Source: Pseudomonadota bacterium (GTDB lineage Bacteria; Pseudomonadota; Alphaproteobacteria; Sphingomonadales; Sphingomonadaceae). From it: 11,910 bases of DNA. Of this stretch, positions 1-8,652 are shown piece by piece. Below the pieces are notes generated by a model that ran no database searches, was not told the origin of the DNA, and saw only the letters and a list, made by a program, of their open reading frames with translations. Both the position numbers and the translations under genes were made by a program. The stretch's first letter is position 1. Each line of letters starts with the position of its first letter. The stretch is from assembly GCA_023386135.1 (NCBI GenBank), contig JAEWKG010000274.1, positions 1-11,910 on the forward strand, in the 5' to 3' direction.

Positions 1-1848
<1,848 letters not shown>

Positions 1849-1876
1849 CGTGAGTAAGCCCTCATCCTTCCGCCCT

Positions 1877-1906
1877 GTAAGTAGTGTTGCGCATATGCCA
1901 CACAAG
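1877..1906 (-). promoter_or_regulatory. Candidate heat-shock (RpoH-type) promoter for clpB
   Basis: Reading the minus strand towards clpB, a CTTG (1906-1903) is followed after 18 nt by CTACTTAC (1884-1877). Alphaproteobacterial RpoH promoters typically carry a CTTG core at -35 and a C-rich or CTAT-like -10. Transcription would begin roughly 20 nt before the clpB start codon. The CTTG is good and the -10 is poor. The call leans on the known heat-shock control of clpB as much as on the sequence. Confidence 0.3.
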
Positions 1907-1941
1907 CCCCTCGACCGAAAACTCTTGGGCGGAAAACGAGC

Positions 1942-2649
1942 CTACCGCCGCAGCCATCCGGTGACCGAGTAGCGCCGCACCGGCGCGGCCCGGGTGACTT
2001 CCGACACGCTGTGCAGCTGCCCGACGCGGAACAGGTTGAGCTGATTGAAGCCGGGCGCGATGCCGCTGACCCGCGCACCTTCATGGAACAGCAGCAACCC
2101 GCCCCACTCCACCCGCCACTGCGGCGTCAGCCCGAACACGTACGCCGCACTGCGCTGCTTGACCGCGACCACATCATCATGCCCGGTGAGGAAGTCGCCC
2201 GGTGCGTAAGCCGTCGCCTGCGCGTCGGCGAACTCGATCGCGGCGTCGCCGGTCACCGTGCGCAGGAAGTCGCGCATTGCACCGCTAGACAGCCACGTCG
2301 CGAGCCTCGCCAGCACATCCTCGCTTGCGCCACGCTCACCGGCGTCATCAGGAACGCGGATCGCATCATAACGCGCCTGAAACCCCGTCCGCGCGCCGCT
2401 GTAGACGGCCTGCTCGAGAGTGTCGCGCTGGTGCTGGGTCAATCCGGCGCGGGTCGGCCCGTCGAGCTCGACCAGCTTGTCTTCGCTGATGACGACATGC
2501 CGCCAGTCACCGCGCGCATGAAGCTGGCGGTAGAGTTCGAGTGCACCCGCCTCGTCGATCAGGCCGTCGATCGTCACCCACCCGTCCCGCGCGAAATCGC
2601 GGGCGAGCGCTTCGGCATCGTGACGCGGATCGAGCGCGAAGGTCACCAT
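1942..2649 (-). CDS. 2-oxoglutarate/Fe(II)-dependent oxygenase, prolyl-hydroxylase-like
   Basis: A 235-residue predicted cytoplasmic non-heme iron dioxygenase. This superfamily couples decarboxylation of 2-oxoglutarate to oxidation of a substrate, often hydroxylation. The double-stranded beta-helix core is visible with the full facial triad: H157 and D159 in the motif GHDD, and the distal H213 in QLHSVSEV. R226 in RRYSVTGW follows and would bind the 2-oxoglutarate C5 carboxylate. The N-terminal part (DFARDGWVTIDGLID) is typical of prolyl-4-hydroxylase-like members. The substrate cannot be told from sequence; a small molecule or a protein residue are both possible. The ATG at 2649 is followed at once by an in-frame GTG, and neither has a convincing Shine-Dalgarno, so the exact start is uncertain by a codon or more. 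It lies 93 bp upstream of clpB on the same strand with no clear terminator between, so read-through into clpB is possible. Divergent from the acylase gene. Confidence 0.85.
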   Translation of the reverse strand: MVTFALDPRHDAEALARDFARDGWVTIDGLIDEAGALELYRQLHARGDWRHVVISEDKLVELDGPTRAGLTQHQRDTLEQAVYSGARTGFQARYDAIRVPDDAGERGASEDVLARLATWLSSGAMRDFLRTVTGDAAIEFADAQATAYAPGDFLTGHDDVVAVKQRSAAYVFGLTPQWRVEWGGLLLFHEGARVSGIAPGFNQLNLFRVGQLHSVSEVTRAAPVRRYSVTGWLRR

Positions 2650-2730
2650 CGCCCGCGGAGGTGACGAGCCGCGTGCGCGCGGTCAAGGGGCGTTCGACCA
2701 TCGTCATTCCCGCGCCCGACAAGTGCGCGT

Positions 2731-2758
2731 TTGCAACCCAACCGCAGCCCGCTAATGC
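2731..2758 (+). promoter_or_regulatory. Candidate sigma-70-type promoter for the acylase gene
   Basis: TTGCAA (2731-2736) and TAATGC (2753-2758) are separated by 16 bp inside the 132-bp divergent spacer. The predicted transcription start, near 2765, falls just before the Shine-Dalgarno GGGAGGA at 2769-2775. Position and spacing are reasonable, but both hexamers are imperfect. I saw no comparable element facing the oxygenase gene. Confidence 0.35.
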
Positions 2759-2781
2759 GCTTTCCGACGGGAGGAATTTGC

Positions 2782-4944
2782 ATGCGCAAGTGGGGCGTCC
2801 GGGCAGCGTTGACGCTGCTCTTGGTGGCGGCGGTCGTGCTGATCGGGCTGATGGTGTGGGAGCCGCTCGCCGCGCGTCCCGCCAAGGCGCCGCCGGAGCG
2901 CGCCTACAAGGCCGAGATAGTCCGCGACGAATGGGGCGTGCCGCACATCTACGGCCACACCGACGCCGACGTCGCATACGGCGTGGCAATCGCGCATTCG
3001 GAGGACGACTTCCGCACCCTGCAGGACGTGATCGCGATGACCCGCGGCCGCTACGGCGCGCTCGCGGGCGAGGACGGGGCGCAGTTCGACTACGTGCTGG
3101 CGCTGCTCGACGCGCGCGGGACGGTGAAGCGCGAATACGCGAAGCTGAAGCCGGGCACGCGCGCCTTGCTCGACGCCTACGCCAGCGGGCTCAACGACTA
3201 TGCCAAGGCGCATCCGGGCGAAGTGCGGCTCGGCAACCTGTTCCCGGTCGATGCCGAGGATGTCGCAACCGGCTTTGCGCTGCGCCAGCCGTTCTTCTTC
3301 GGCCTCAACAACGTGATCGGCCCGCTGGTAAAGGGCGACACGCTGCTGCCCGATCCGGGTCCGGCGCTGAACACTCCCCTCCCCAACCGCGAGGCGGCCG
3401 AGCATCTCGGCTCCAACGCGTTCGCCGTCTCGCCAAAGCGCGCGGACGACGGCGTCACCCGTCTCGTCTCCAACAGCCACCAGCCGTGGGAAGGCGGGGT
3501 CGCGTGGTACGAACTCGTGGTCCAGAGCGACGAGGGTTGGCACTACGCCGGCGCCAACTTCCCCGGCAGCCCGTTCCCGTTCCTCGGCCATAACGAGGAC
3601 CTCGGCTGGACCAACACGGTCAACGAGCCCGACATGGTCGATGTCTACCAGCTGGTGCTCGACAAGAACAAAACGCACTACCGGCTCGACGGCAAGTGGC
3701 TGCCGCTCCAGGTAACCAATGTGCGTCTGCCGGTGCGGTTCGGACCGATCGTGCTGCCAGTGAGCAAGAAGGTCTATCGCAGCCTCCACGGCCCGGTGAT
3801 CATGAACGATCACGGCGCGTTCGCCTTCCGCTATGGCGGGATGGGCAGCCTCGCGACGCTCGATGCGTATTACGATCTCAACAAGGCCAAGACCTACGCC
3901 GAGTGGCAGGGCATCCTCGCCCGCGGCGCCGTGCCTTCGACCAATTTCATCTACGCCGACAAGGCCGGCAACATCGCCTACTGGTACAACGCCGCGATCC
4001 CGCAGCGTCAGAAGGGACCGAACTGGCGCGGCGTGCTGCCGGGCGACAGAAGCGACCTCATCTGGCACAGCCTCGTGCCCTACGAGAGCCTGCCGCATTA
4101 CCTGAACCCGGCATCAGGGTTCGTGTTCAATTCGAACAACACGCCGTTCGTCGCCGCCGGCAAGGGCAGCGATCTCAACCCGGCGAGCACTCCGCCCGAG
4201 ATGGGCGTCGAACTGCGCATGACCAACCGCGCCTACCGCGCCGAGAAGCTGCTCGACGAGCCGGGCCCGATCAGCCGCGCCCGGCTCGAGCGGATCAAGT
4301 ACGATACCGGGTGGGAGCGCGCAGGCTACGTCAAACAGGTGCTCGACGGCATTGCGGCGCTCGATACTCGCGGCGATCCGACGCTGACCAAGGCCAAGCA
4401 GTTGATGGCGGGGTGGGACCTCACCTCCGATGGCGCCGGCCGCGCGGACTCGCTCGCGCTCCTGGTGATGCGCCCGGCAATGGGCGACAGCTACACCGGC
4501 AAGCCGCTGCGCCCGGTGCGCACCATGTTGGCCGATGCGACGAACCACTTGATGACGCACTTCGGCCGGCTGGACCCGCCGCTGCAGGACCTGCTGCGCC
4601 TGCGGCACGGTCCGGGGCAATTCTCGGTCGACCTGCCGCTGGATGGCGGCAGCGATACCCTGCGCGCCTCGACCCTATGGGATGTCGAGCCCGACGGGCG
4701 ATTGAAGGTCAAGCACGGCGACAGCTTCGTGATGTTCGTCGAGTGGGCGCCGGGCAAGCCGGTGACGAGCCGGTCGATCCAGCCGTTCGGCGCTGCGACC
4801 ACCCGGCCGGATAGCGTCCACTTTACCGACCAGGCGGCGCTGTTCGTGCAGCACAAGCTCAAACCGGTGCACTTCACCCGCGCCGATGTGCTGGCGAATG
4901 CCGTTAGTCGAAAAACCGTGACTCATCGCGTCCGCGCCGACTAG
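2782..4944 (+). CDS. Penicillin acylase family protein (Ntn hydrolase, peptidase S45), exported
   Basis: A 720-residue precursor of the penicillin/aculeacin/N-acylhomoserine-lactone acylase family (COG2366). These enzymes hydrolyse amide bonds of acylated small molecules in the periplasm after self-cleavage into alpha and beta chains. I chose the ATG at 2782 because it follows GGGAGGA with 6-nt spacing and starts a proper export signal (MRKWGVRAAL, then a hydrophobic run to about residue 27). An in-frame TTG at 2731 has no such support. The alpha-chain motif DEWGVPHIYG is present. The predicted nucleophile is S211 (codon 3412) in GSNAFAVSP, where cleavage G/S would free the beta chain. Also visible are NSHQPW, HGPVI and an Asn-rich FNSNNTPF (about 449-456), probably supplying the oxyanion-hole Asn. 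Length is normal for the family and nothing is truncated. Substrate is unknown; quorum-signal or beta-lactam cleavage should not be assumed. The M16 peptidase gene starts 41 bp later, with no terminator seen. Confidence 0.93.
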   Translation: MRKWGVRAALTLLLVAAVVLIGLMVWEPLAARPAKAPPERAYKAEIVRDEWGVPHIYGHTDADVAYGVAIAHSEDDFRTLQDVIAMTRGRYGALAGEDGAQFDYVLALLDARGTVKREYAKLKPGTRALLDAYASGLNDYAKAHPGEVRLGNLFPVDAEDVATGFALRQPFFFGLNNVIGPLVKGDTLLPDPGPALNTPLPNREAAEHLGSNAFAVSPKRADDGVTRLVSNSHQPWEGGVAWYELVVQSDEGWHYAGANFPGSPFPFLGHNEDLGWTNTVNEPDMVDVYQLVLDKNKTHYRLDGKWLPLQVTNVRLPVRFGPIVLPVSKKVYRSLHGPVIMNDHGAFAFRYGGMGSLATLDAYYDLNKAKTYAEWQGILARGAVPSTNFIYADKAGNIAYWYNAAIPQRQKGPNWRGVLPGDRSDLIWHSLVPYESLPHYLNPASGFVFNSNNTPFVAAGKGSDLNPASTPPEMGVELRMTNRAYRAEKLLDEPGPISRARLERIKYDTGWERAGYVKQVLDGIAALDTRGDPTLTKAKQLMAGWDLTSDGAGRADSLALLVMRPAMGDSYTGKPLRPVRTMLADATNHLMTHFGRLDPPLQDLLRLRHGPGQFSVDLPLDGGSDTLRASTLWDVEPDGRLKVKHGDSFVMFVEWAPGKPVTSRSIQPFGAATTRPDSVHFTDQAALFVQHKLKPVHFTRADVLANAVSRKTVTHRVRAD

Positions 4945-4985
4945 ACTGCACCTAACTTTCGATTTTCATTCCCCGGGGACATCCA

Positions 4986-7895
4986 ATGACATATCGCCTT
5001 GCCACCGCCAGCGTGCTTGCGCTCGCCCTGTCCGCCTGCGCGACCGCGCCTCAGGCCGAGAGCGTCGCCAGCGCACCGATGGCCGAAGCGCCTCCGGTGA
5101 AGGCCGCTCCGCCCGCCCCCGCGCCGGTCAGCCAACTGGTCGACGCGGTGTCGATCCCCTACGAGGAATTTACCCTCGACAACGGCCTGCGCGTGCTGGT
5201 CCACACCGACCGCAAGGCGCCGGTGGTCGGCGTTTCGGTGTGGTACGGGGTGGGCTCCAAGAACGAGCCGAAGGGCAAGACCGGCTTCGCGCACCTGTTC
5301 GAGCACCTGATGTTCAACGGCTCGGAGCATTCGCCGGGGGACTACTTCGAGCCGCTGCAGCAGGTCGGCGCGACCGACTACAACGGCACCACCTGGTTCG
5401 ACCGCACCAACTATTTCGAGACCGTGCCCACCGGCGCGCTCGACCGGGCGCTATTCCTCGAGAGTGACCGCATGGGCTACCTCCTCGGCGCGGTGACGCA
5501 GGAGAAGCTCGATAACCAGCGCAGCGTCGTCCAGAACGAGAAGCGGCAGGGCGACAACCAGCCCTACGGCCTCGTCGAGTACGAGCAGCTGGAAAACCTC
5601 TATCCCTCGGGCCATCCCTACCACCACTCGACCATCGGCTCGATGGCGGATCTCAACAGCGCCAGCCTCGCCGACGTGAAGAAGTGGTTCCGCGATCACT
5701 ACGGCCCCAACAATGCGATCCTGGTCCTCGCGGGCGACATCGACACCGCCACCGCGCGCCAGAAGGTGACCAAGTGGTTCGGCGCGATCCCCGCCGGGCC
5801 CAAGGTCGAGCCGATCGCGGTCGACGTGCCGACCCTGCCCGCCAAGGTCGAGAAGACCATTCTCGACAAGGTCGCGACCCCGCGCATCTATCGCATGTGG
5901 GCGATCCCCGGGCTCGACAGCAGCGAAAGCCTGCCGCTCGCGCTCGGCGCTTCGGTGCTTGGCGGGCTCGCCAGCTCGCGGCTCGACGATGCGCTGGTGC
6001 GCCAGCAGCAGGTCGCGGTGCGCGTTTCGGCGGGGGCCGAGATTTACGCGCAGGCTGGCCAGTTCGTGGTCTCGGCCGACGCCAAGCCCGGCGTGAGCGA
6101 GGAGGCGCTGGGCGCCGCGCTCGATGCCGAGATCGCCAAGTTCATCGCCCAGGGTCCGACCGCCGACGAGCTGCAGCGCGCCGCCACGGTCTATGCCGCG
6201 GGCGAGATCCGCGGGCTGGAATCGGTCGGCGGCTTCGGCGGCAAGGCGCCCACCCTGGCCGAAGGGCTGCTCTACAATGGCGATCCCTCGCACTACCGCA
6301 AGGAACTGGAGGAAGCCGCTGCGGCAACCCCGGGCGAGGTGCAGGCCGCGCTGCAGAAATATCTCACCCGCCCGGTCTTCGCGCTCACGGTCGAGCCCGG
6401 CACCCGCACCGAGGGCGGCGAGGGACGCGGCGGATACCGCACCGCGCCCGAGGGTAGTGACGCCCCGCACCCCGCCTACTACATGGCCCCCGGCAGCGAG
6501 CCCGGCGCATCCGCTTTCGCCACCGCCGCCGAGCGCAAGACCCTGCCGCCGGTGACCGAATTGAAGCCGCTCGACTTCCCCGCCATCGAGCGGGCCACGC
6601 TCTCCAACGGCATGCGGGTCTACTTCGCCCGCCGCGACGCGGTGCCGGCGGTGAGCGTGCGGATCGACTTCGATGCCGGTTACGCCGCCGATCCGCGCGA
6701 CAAGCTCGGCCTGCAGTCGCTGATGCTGCAGGCGATGGACGAAGGCACCACCGACCTCGACTCCACCCAGCTCGCCATCGCCAAGGAGCGGCTCGGCGCC
6801 AGCCTCGGCGGGTTCGCCGGGTCGGACACCACCGGTTTCAGCCTCGGCGCGGTGAGCCCCAACCTCGCCGCTTCGTTCGACCTCCTCGCCGACTACGTCC
6901 GCCACCCGGCATTCAACCCTGCCGACCTCGAACGCGTGCGCACCCAGCAGCTCACCCGCATCAAGAACGAGCTCAACAACCCCTCCTCGATCGCGCAGCG
7001 GGCGCTGCTGCCGATCCTCTACGGGCCGAACCACCCCTACGGCATCCCGCCGAGCGGGACGGGCGATCCGGCGGTGGTCGCCAGGCTGACCCGCGACGAC
7101 CTGCAATCCTTCCACGACACCTGGCTGCGGCCCGACACCGCCAAGGTGTTCGTGGTCGGCGACACCACCCTGCCCGAAGTCGTCCGCCTGCTCGAGGCGA
7201 GCTTCGGCGACTGGAAGGCCCCCGCCAGCGCCGCCCCGGCCAAGAACTTCGCGGTCGACGTGCCGAGCCAGACCAGCCGCATCATCCTGATCGACCGGCC
7301 CGCCTCGCCCCAGTCGATCATCTTCGCCGGCCGCGTGCTGCCGCAGAAGGGCACCGACGACCTCGTCACCCTCAACGCCGCGAACGAGGTGTTCGGCGGC
7401 AGCTTCCTCAGCCGCATCAACACCAACCTGCGCGAGACCAAGGGCTGGTCGTACGGCGTCAACAGCCTGATCCGCGCACCGCTCGATCGCACCAGCTTCC
7501 TGATCTACGCCCCGGTCCAGGCCGACCGCACCGGGGATTCGATCGTCGAGCTGCGCAAGGACCTGACGTCCTACACGAGCGGCAAGGGCGTCACCGCGGA
7601 GGAGCTGGAGCGCCTCATCAACGGCAACGTGCGCGAGCTGCCGGGCCGGTTCGAGACCTCGGGCGACGTGCTCGGCGGGATCGTCGACATCGTCGAGCAC
7701 AATCGCCCCGACGACTACTACGAGACGCTGGCGGCGCGCTACAATGCGCTCAAAGCCACCGACCTCGACGCGGCGGCGCTGGCGGACCTCAAGGGCGGCG
7801 ACCTCGTCTACGTCGTGGTCGGCGACGCCAAGACGGTGAAGCCGCAGCTCGACAAAATCGGCCTGCCGGTCGAGGTGCGCAGCGCAGAGCAGTAA
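4986..7895 (+). CDS. M16 family zinc metallopeptidase, two-unit lipoprotein (pitrilysin/insulinase type)
   Basis: A 969-residue envelope protease. The start MTYRLATASV leads to a lipobox LSAC with the acylated Cys at 18, then an Ala/Pro-rich linker (about 20-50), so it is probably anchored in the membrane facing the periplasm. The first M16 unit carries the inverted zinc motif HLFEH (H103, E106, H107; DNA 5292-5306) and the expected third ligand E185 in QNEKRQGD, so it should be active. A C-terminal-type M16 domain follows (about 210-395). The second unit begins near 530 (ATLSNGMRVYFARRD). At the matching place it reads LGLQSLMLQAM, without HxxEH, so it is a non-catalytic half, as in other fused M16 enzymes. 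M16 proteases enclose peptides between the halves and degrade short substrates. A GGGGAC element lies a few bases upstream of the ATG. It follows the acylase gene by 41 bp and is probably co-transcribed with it. Confidence 0.95.
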   Translation: MTYRLATASVLALALSACATAPQAESVASAPMAEAPPVKAAPPAPAPVSQLVDAVSIPYEEFTLDNGLRVLVHTDRKAPVVGVSVWYGVGSKNEPKGKTGFAHLFEHLMFNGSEHSPGDYFEPLQQVGATDYNGTTWFDRTNYFETVPTGALDRALFLESDRMGYLLGAVTQEKLDNQRSVVQNEKRQGDNQPYGLVEYEQLENLYPSGHPYHHSTIGSMADLNSASLADVKKWFRDHYGPNNAILVLAGDIDTATARQKVTKWFGAIPAGPKVEPIAVDVPTLPAKVEKTILDKVATPRIYRMWAIPGLDSSESLPLALGASVLGGLASSRLDDALVRQQQVAVRVSAGAEIYAQAGQFVVSADAKPGVSEEALGAALDAEIAKFIAQGPTADELQRAATVYAAGEIRGLESVGGFGGKAPTLAEGLLYNGDPSHYRKELEEAAAATPGEVQAALQKYLTRPVFALTVEPGTRTEGGEGRGGYRTAPEGSDAPHPAYYMAPGSEPGASAFATAAERKTLPPVTELKPLDFPAIERATLSNGMRVYFARRDAVPAVSVRIDFDAGYAADPRDKLGLQSLMLQAMDEGTTDLDSTQLAIAKERLGASLGGFAGSDTTGFSLGAVSPNLAASFDLLADYVRHPAFNPADLERVRTQQLTRIKNELNNPSSIAQRALLPILYGPNHPYGIPPSGTGDPAVVARLTRDDLQSFHDTWLRPDTAKVFVVGDTTLPEVVRLLEASFGDWKAPASAAPAKNFAVDVPSQTSRIILIDRPASPQSIIFAGRVLPQKGTDDLVTLNAANEVFGGSFLSRINTNLRETKGWSYGVNSLIRAPLDRTSFLIYAPVQADRTGDSIVELRKDLTSYTSGKGVTAEELERLINGNVRELPGRFETSGDVLGGIVDIVEHNRPDDYYETLAARYNALKATDLDAAALADLKGGDLVYVVVGDAKTVKPQLDKIGLPVEVRSAEQ

Positions 7896-7898
7896 GTA

Positions 7899-7927
7899 TT
7901 GACAGGGGTGTAAGCGCGCTCGAAACA
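7899..7927 (+). promoter_or_regulatory. Candidate promoter for the small beta-rich protein gene
   Basis: An exact consensus -35 hexamer TTGACA (7899-7904) lies 4 bp after the M16 stop codon. At 17-bp spacing the -10 position reads GAAACA, which is poor; 16- or 18-bp spacing is no better. Predicted transcription would start about 30 nt before the ATG at 7966. The perfect -35 in a short spacer argues for an independent promoter, and the weak -10 argues for low or activated expression. Confidence 0.4.
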
Positions 7928-7965
7928 CCGGGCGGGATTGCACCGACACTTTTCAGGAGAGAGCC

Positions 7966-8268
7966 ATGTCCGTTGCCGGCAGCTACGATTGCGTCACCAA
8001 GACCCCGATGGGCGACCAGAAAAGCGTGTTCACCGTCACCGACAACGGCGACGGCACCTTCACCGGCAGCAACGCCGGCGCGATGGGTTCGATGGACGTC
8101 GAGAACGGGAAGATCGACGGCAACAACCTGACCTGGACCATGAACATGACCGTGCCGATGCCGATGAAGCTTGAAGGCAGCGCGACGGTCGACGGCGACA
8201 AGCTGACCGGCAGCATCAACGCCGGCGCGTTCGGCAGCATGGCGATGAACGGCACCCGCCAGGGCTGA
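7966..8268 (+). CDS. Small beta-rich protein of unknown function with internal duplication
   Basis: A 100-residue protein I cannot assign to a named function. The start is well supported: AGGAGA (7955-7960) lies 5 nt before the ATG. There is no signal peptide or membrane segment, so it is probably cytoplasmic. The sequence alternates short polar beta strands with Asn/Asp-Gly turns (DNGDGTF, ENGKIDGN, TVDGDKL). The two halves resemble each other: TFTGSNAGAMGSMDVENG (31-48) against LTGSINAGAFGSMAMNG (80-96), each preceded by a TPMG- or VPMP-containing strand. This fits a small barrel or sandwich built from two similar half-domains. Met is unusually frequent (about 12 in 100). One Cys (C9) is present. 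It has its own candidate promoter and a strong terminator, so it is likely a single-gene transcript or the end of the acylase/M16 operon. Similar beta-rich modules occur elsewhere as add-ons to hydrolases, but that is recollection, not a search result. Confidence 0.85.
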   Translation: MSVAGSYDCVTKTPMGDQKSVFTVTDNGDGTFTGSNAGAMGSMDVENGKIDGNNLTWTMNMTVPMPMKLEGSATVDGDKLTGSINAGAFGSMAMNGTRQG

Positions 8269-8296
8269 TTTCGCCGCCAGACCAGACACCCAAGGA

Positions 8297-8324
8297 GGGC
8301 GCCGGAGCGATCCGGCGCCCTTTT
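8297..8324 (+). terminator. Rho-independent terminator after the small protein gene
   Basis: A perfect 10-bp stem, GGGCGCCGGA (8297-8306) with TCCGGCGCCC (8311-8320), closes a GCGA tetraloop and is followed by TTTT. It lies 28 bp past the stop codon at 8268. This cleanly ends the hydrolase block and separates it from the restriction-modification locus. Confidence 0.92.
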
Positions 8325-8404
8325 CGATTCGGGCCGGCATCGGTCGGCGAGCGCGCCGCGCTGTTGGACTCGTCACACTTGTCACGGTGTCCAGAGCAAG
8401 AATT

Positions 8405-8516
8405 GTCGCCTTGCGCGAAAACGCGTCGCCTTGGCCGCAAAGGCGTCGCCTTGCGCGGCGCAGGTGTCGCCTTGGCGGCGCGTTTTGTCGCCTTGCACGC
8501 ATGAGCTGTCGCCTTG
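8405..8516 (+). repeat. Phased array of six GTCGCCTTG nonamers (20-21 bp period)
   Basis: Six identical copies of GTCGCCTTG start at 8405, 8425, 8445, 8466, 8487 and 8508, giving periods of 20, 20, 21, 21 and 21 bp. The flanking base is always a pyrimidine before and a C or G after, so the conserved core is YGTCGCCTTGS. The 11-12 bp spacers differ in sequence. A period close to two helical turns puts every copy on the same face of the DNA, as expected of repeated protein-binding sites. The array lies between the terminator and the restriction-modification gene, its last copy ending 136 bp before that gene's ATG. The change from 20 to 21 bp would shift a reading frame, which argues against a coding tandem repeat. 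Function is unknown. Confidence 0.9.
8418..8486. repeat. Nested inverted repeats inside the nonamer array
   Basis: AAAACGCGTCGCC (8418-8430) and GGCGGCGCGTTTT (8474-8486) are complementary over 13 positions with one mismatch (a G-U pair in RNA), enclosing 43 nt. Smaller hairpins lie inside or compete with it: CGCG-AAAA-CGCG (8414-8425), AAGGC-GTC-GCCTT (8440-8452) and TGCGC-G-GCGCA (8452-8462). The arrangement could fold as RNA or extrude from DNA. In such GC-rich sequence some pairing is expected by chance. Confidence 0.5.
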
Positions 8517-8563
8517 CGGACGAGGCTGCACGCGGGGACGCGGAGAGACGGAGGATCGACGGT

Positions 8564-8587
8564 ATGAAAGAGCCGCGCGAAGGCTAG
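8564..8587 (+). CDS. Possible 7-codon leader ORF (MKEPREG) upstream of the restriction-modification gene
   Basis: GGAGG (8550-8554) lies 9 nt before an ATG opening a 7-codon frame that ends with TAG at 8585-8587. A second short frame, MVCCGGLAGR, runs from the ATG at 8611 to the TAG at 8641-8643, ending 9 nt before the enzyme's ATG, but it has only AGGA very close upstream. Either could be a leader peptide governing the downstream gene. Both are short enough to be chance, and the only support for the first is its good Shine-Dalgarno. Confidence 0.2.
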   Translation: MKEPREG

Positions 8588-8615
8588 CGAGGTGCGACGG
8601 CTGTAGGAAAATGGT

Positions 8616-8645
8616 TTGTTGCGGGGGGCTTGCGGGGCGTTAGAA
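8616..8645 (+). promoter_or_regulatory. Weak candidate promoter directly before the MmeI-like gene
   Basis: TTGTTG (8616-8621) and TTAGAA (8640-8645) are 18 bp apart. Transcription from here would begin at about 8652, practically at the ATG (8653), giving a leaderless message. That would fit the absence of a usable Shine-Dalgarno before this start codon. The hexamers are poor, and a promoter further up, near the repeat array, is equally possible. Confidence 0.22.
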
Positions 8646-8652
8646 GTAACCC

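Noticed and set aside
1849..1941. Terminator between the oxygenase gene and clpB
   Set aside because: I found only a 3-bp CTC/GAG pairing before a T-run, too weak to call.
2731..2781. TTG start extending the acylase by 17 codons
   Set aside because: There is no Shine-Dalgarno, it overlaps the candidate promoter, and it would bury the export signal. The ATG at 2782 has GGGAGGA at ideal spacing.
2752..4098. Minus-strand 448-codon frame opposite the acylase
   Set aside because: It is a composition-driven antisense frame. The acylase motifs and export signal are on the plus strand.
5451..7949. Minus-strand 832-codon frame opposite the M16 gene
   Set aside because: It is a long antisense frame typical of GC-rich genes, rich in Arg, Val, Asp and Gly with no domain. 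The plus strand carries a complete M16 peptidase.
8405..8516. CRISPR array
   Set aside because: Repeats are only 9-11 bp with 11-12 bp spacers, far below CRISPR sizes, and no cas gene is present.
8387..8587. Plus-strand 66-codon frame across the array
   Set aside because: It is an Arg-rich translation of the repeat DNA with no Shine-Dalgarno. Only its last seven codons, starting at 8564, have a plausible ribosome-binding site.
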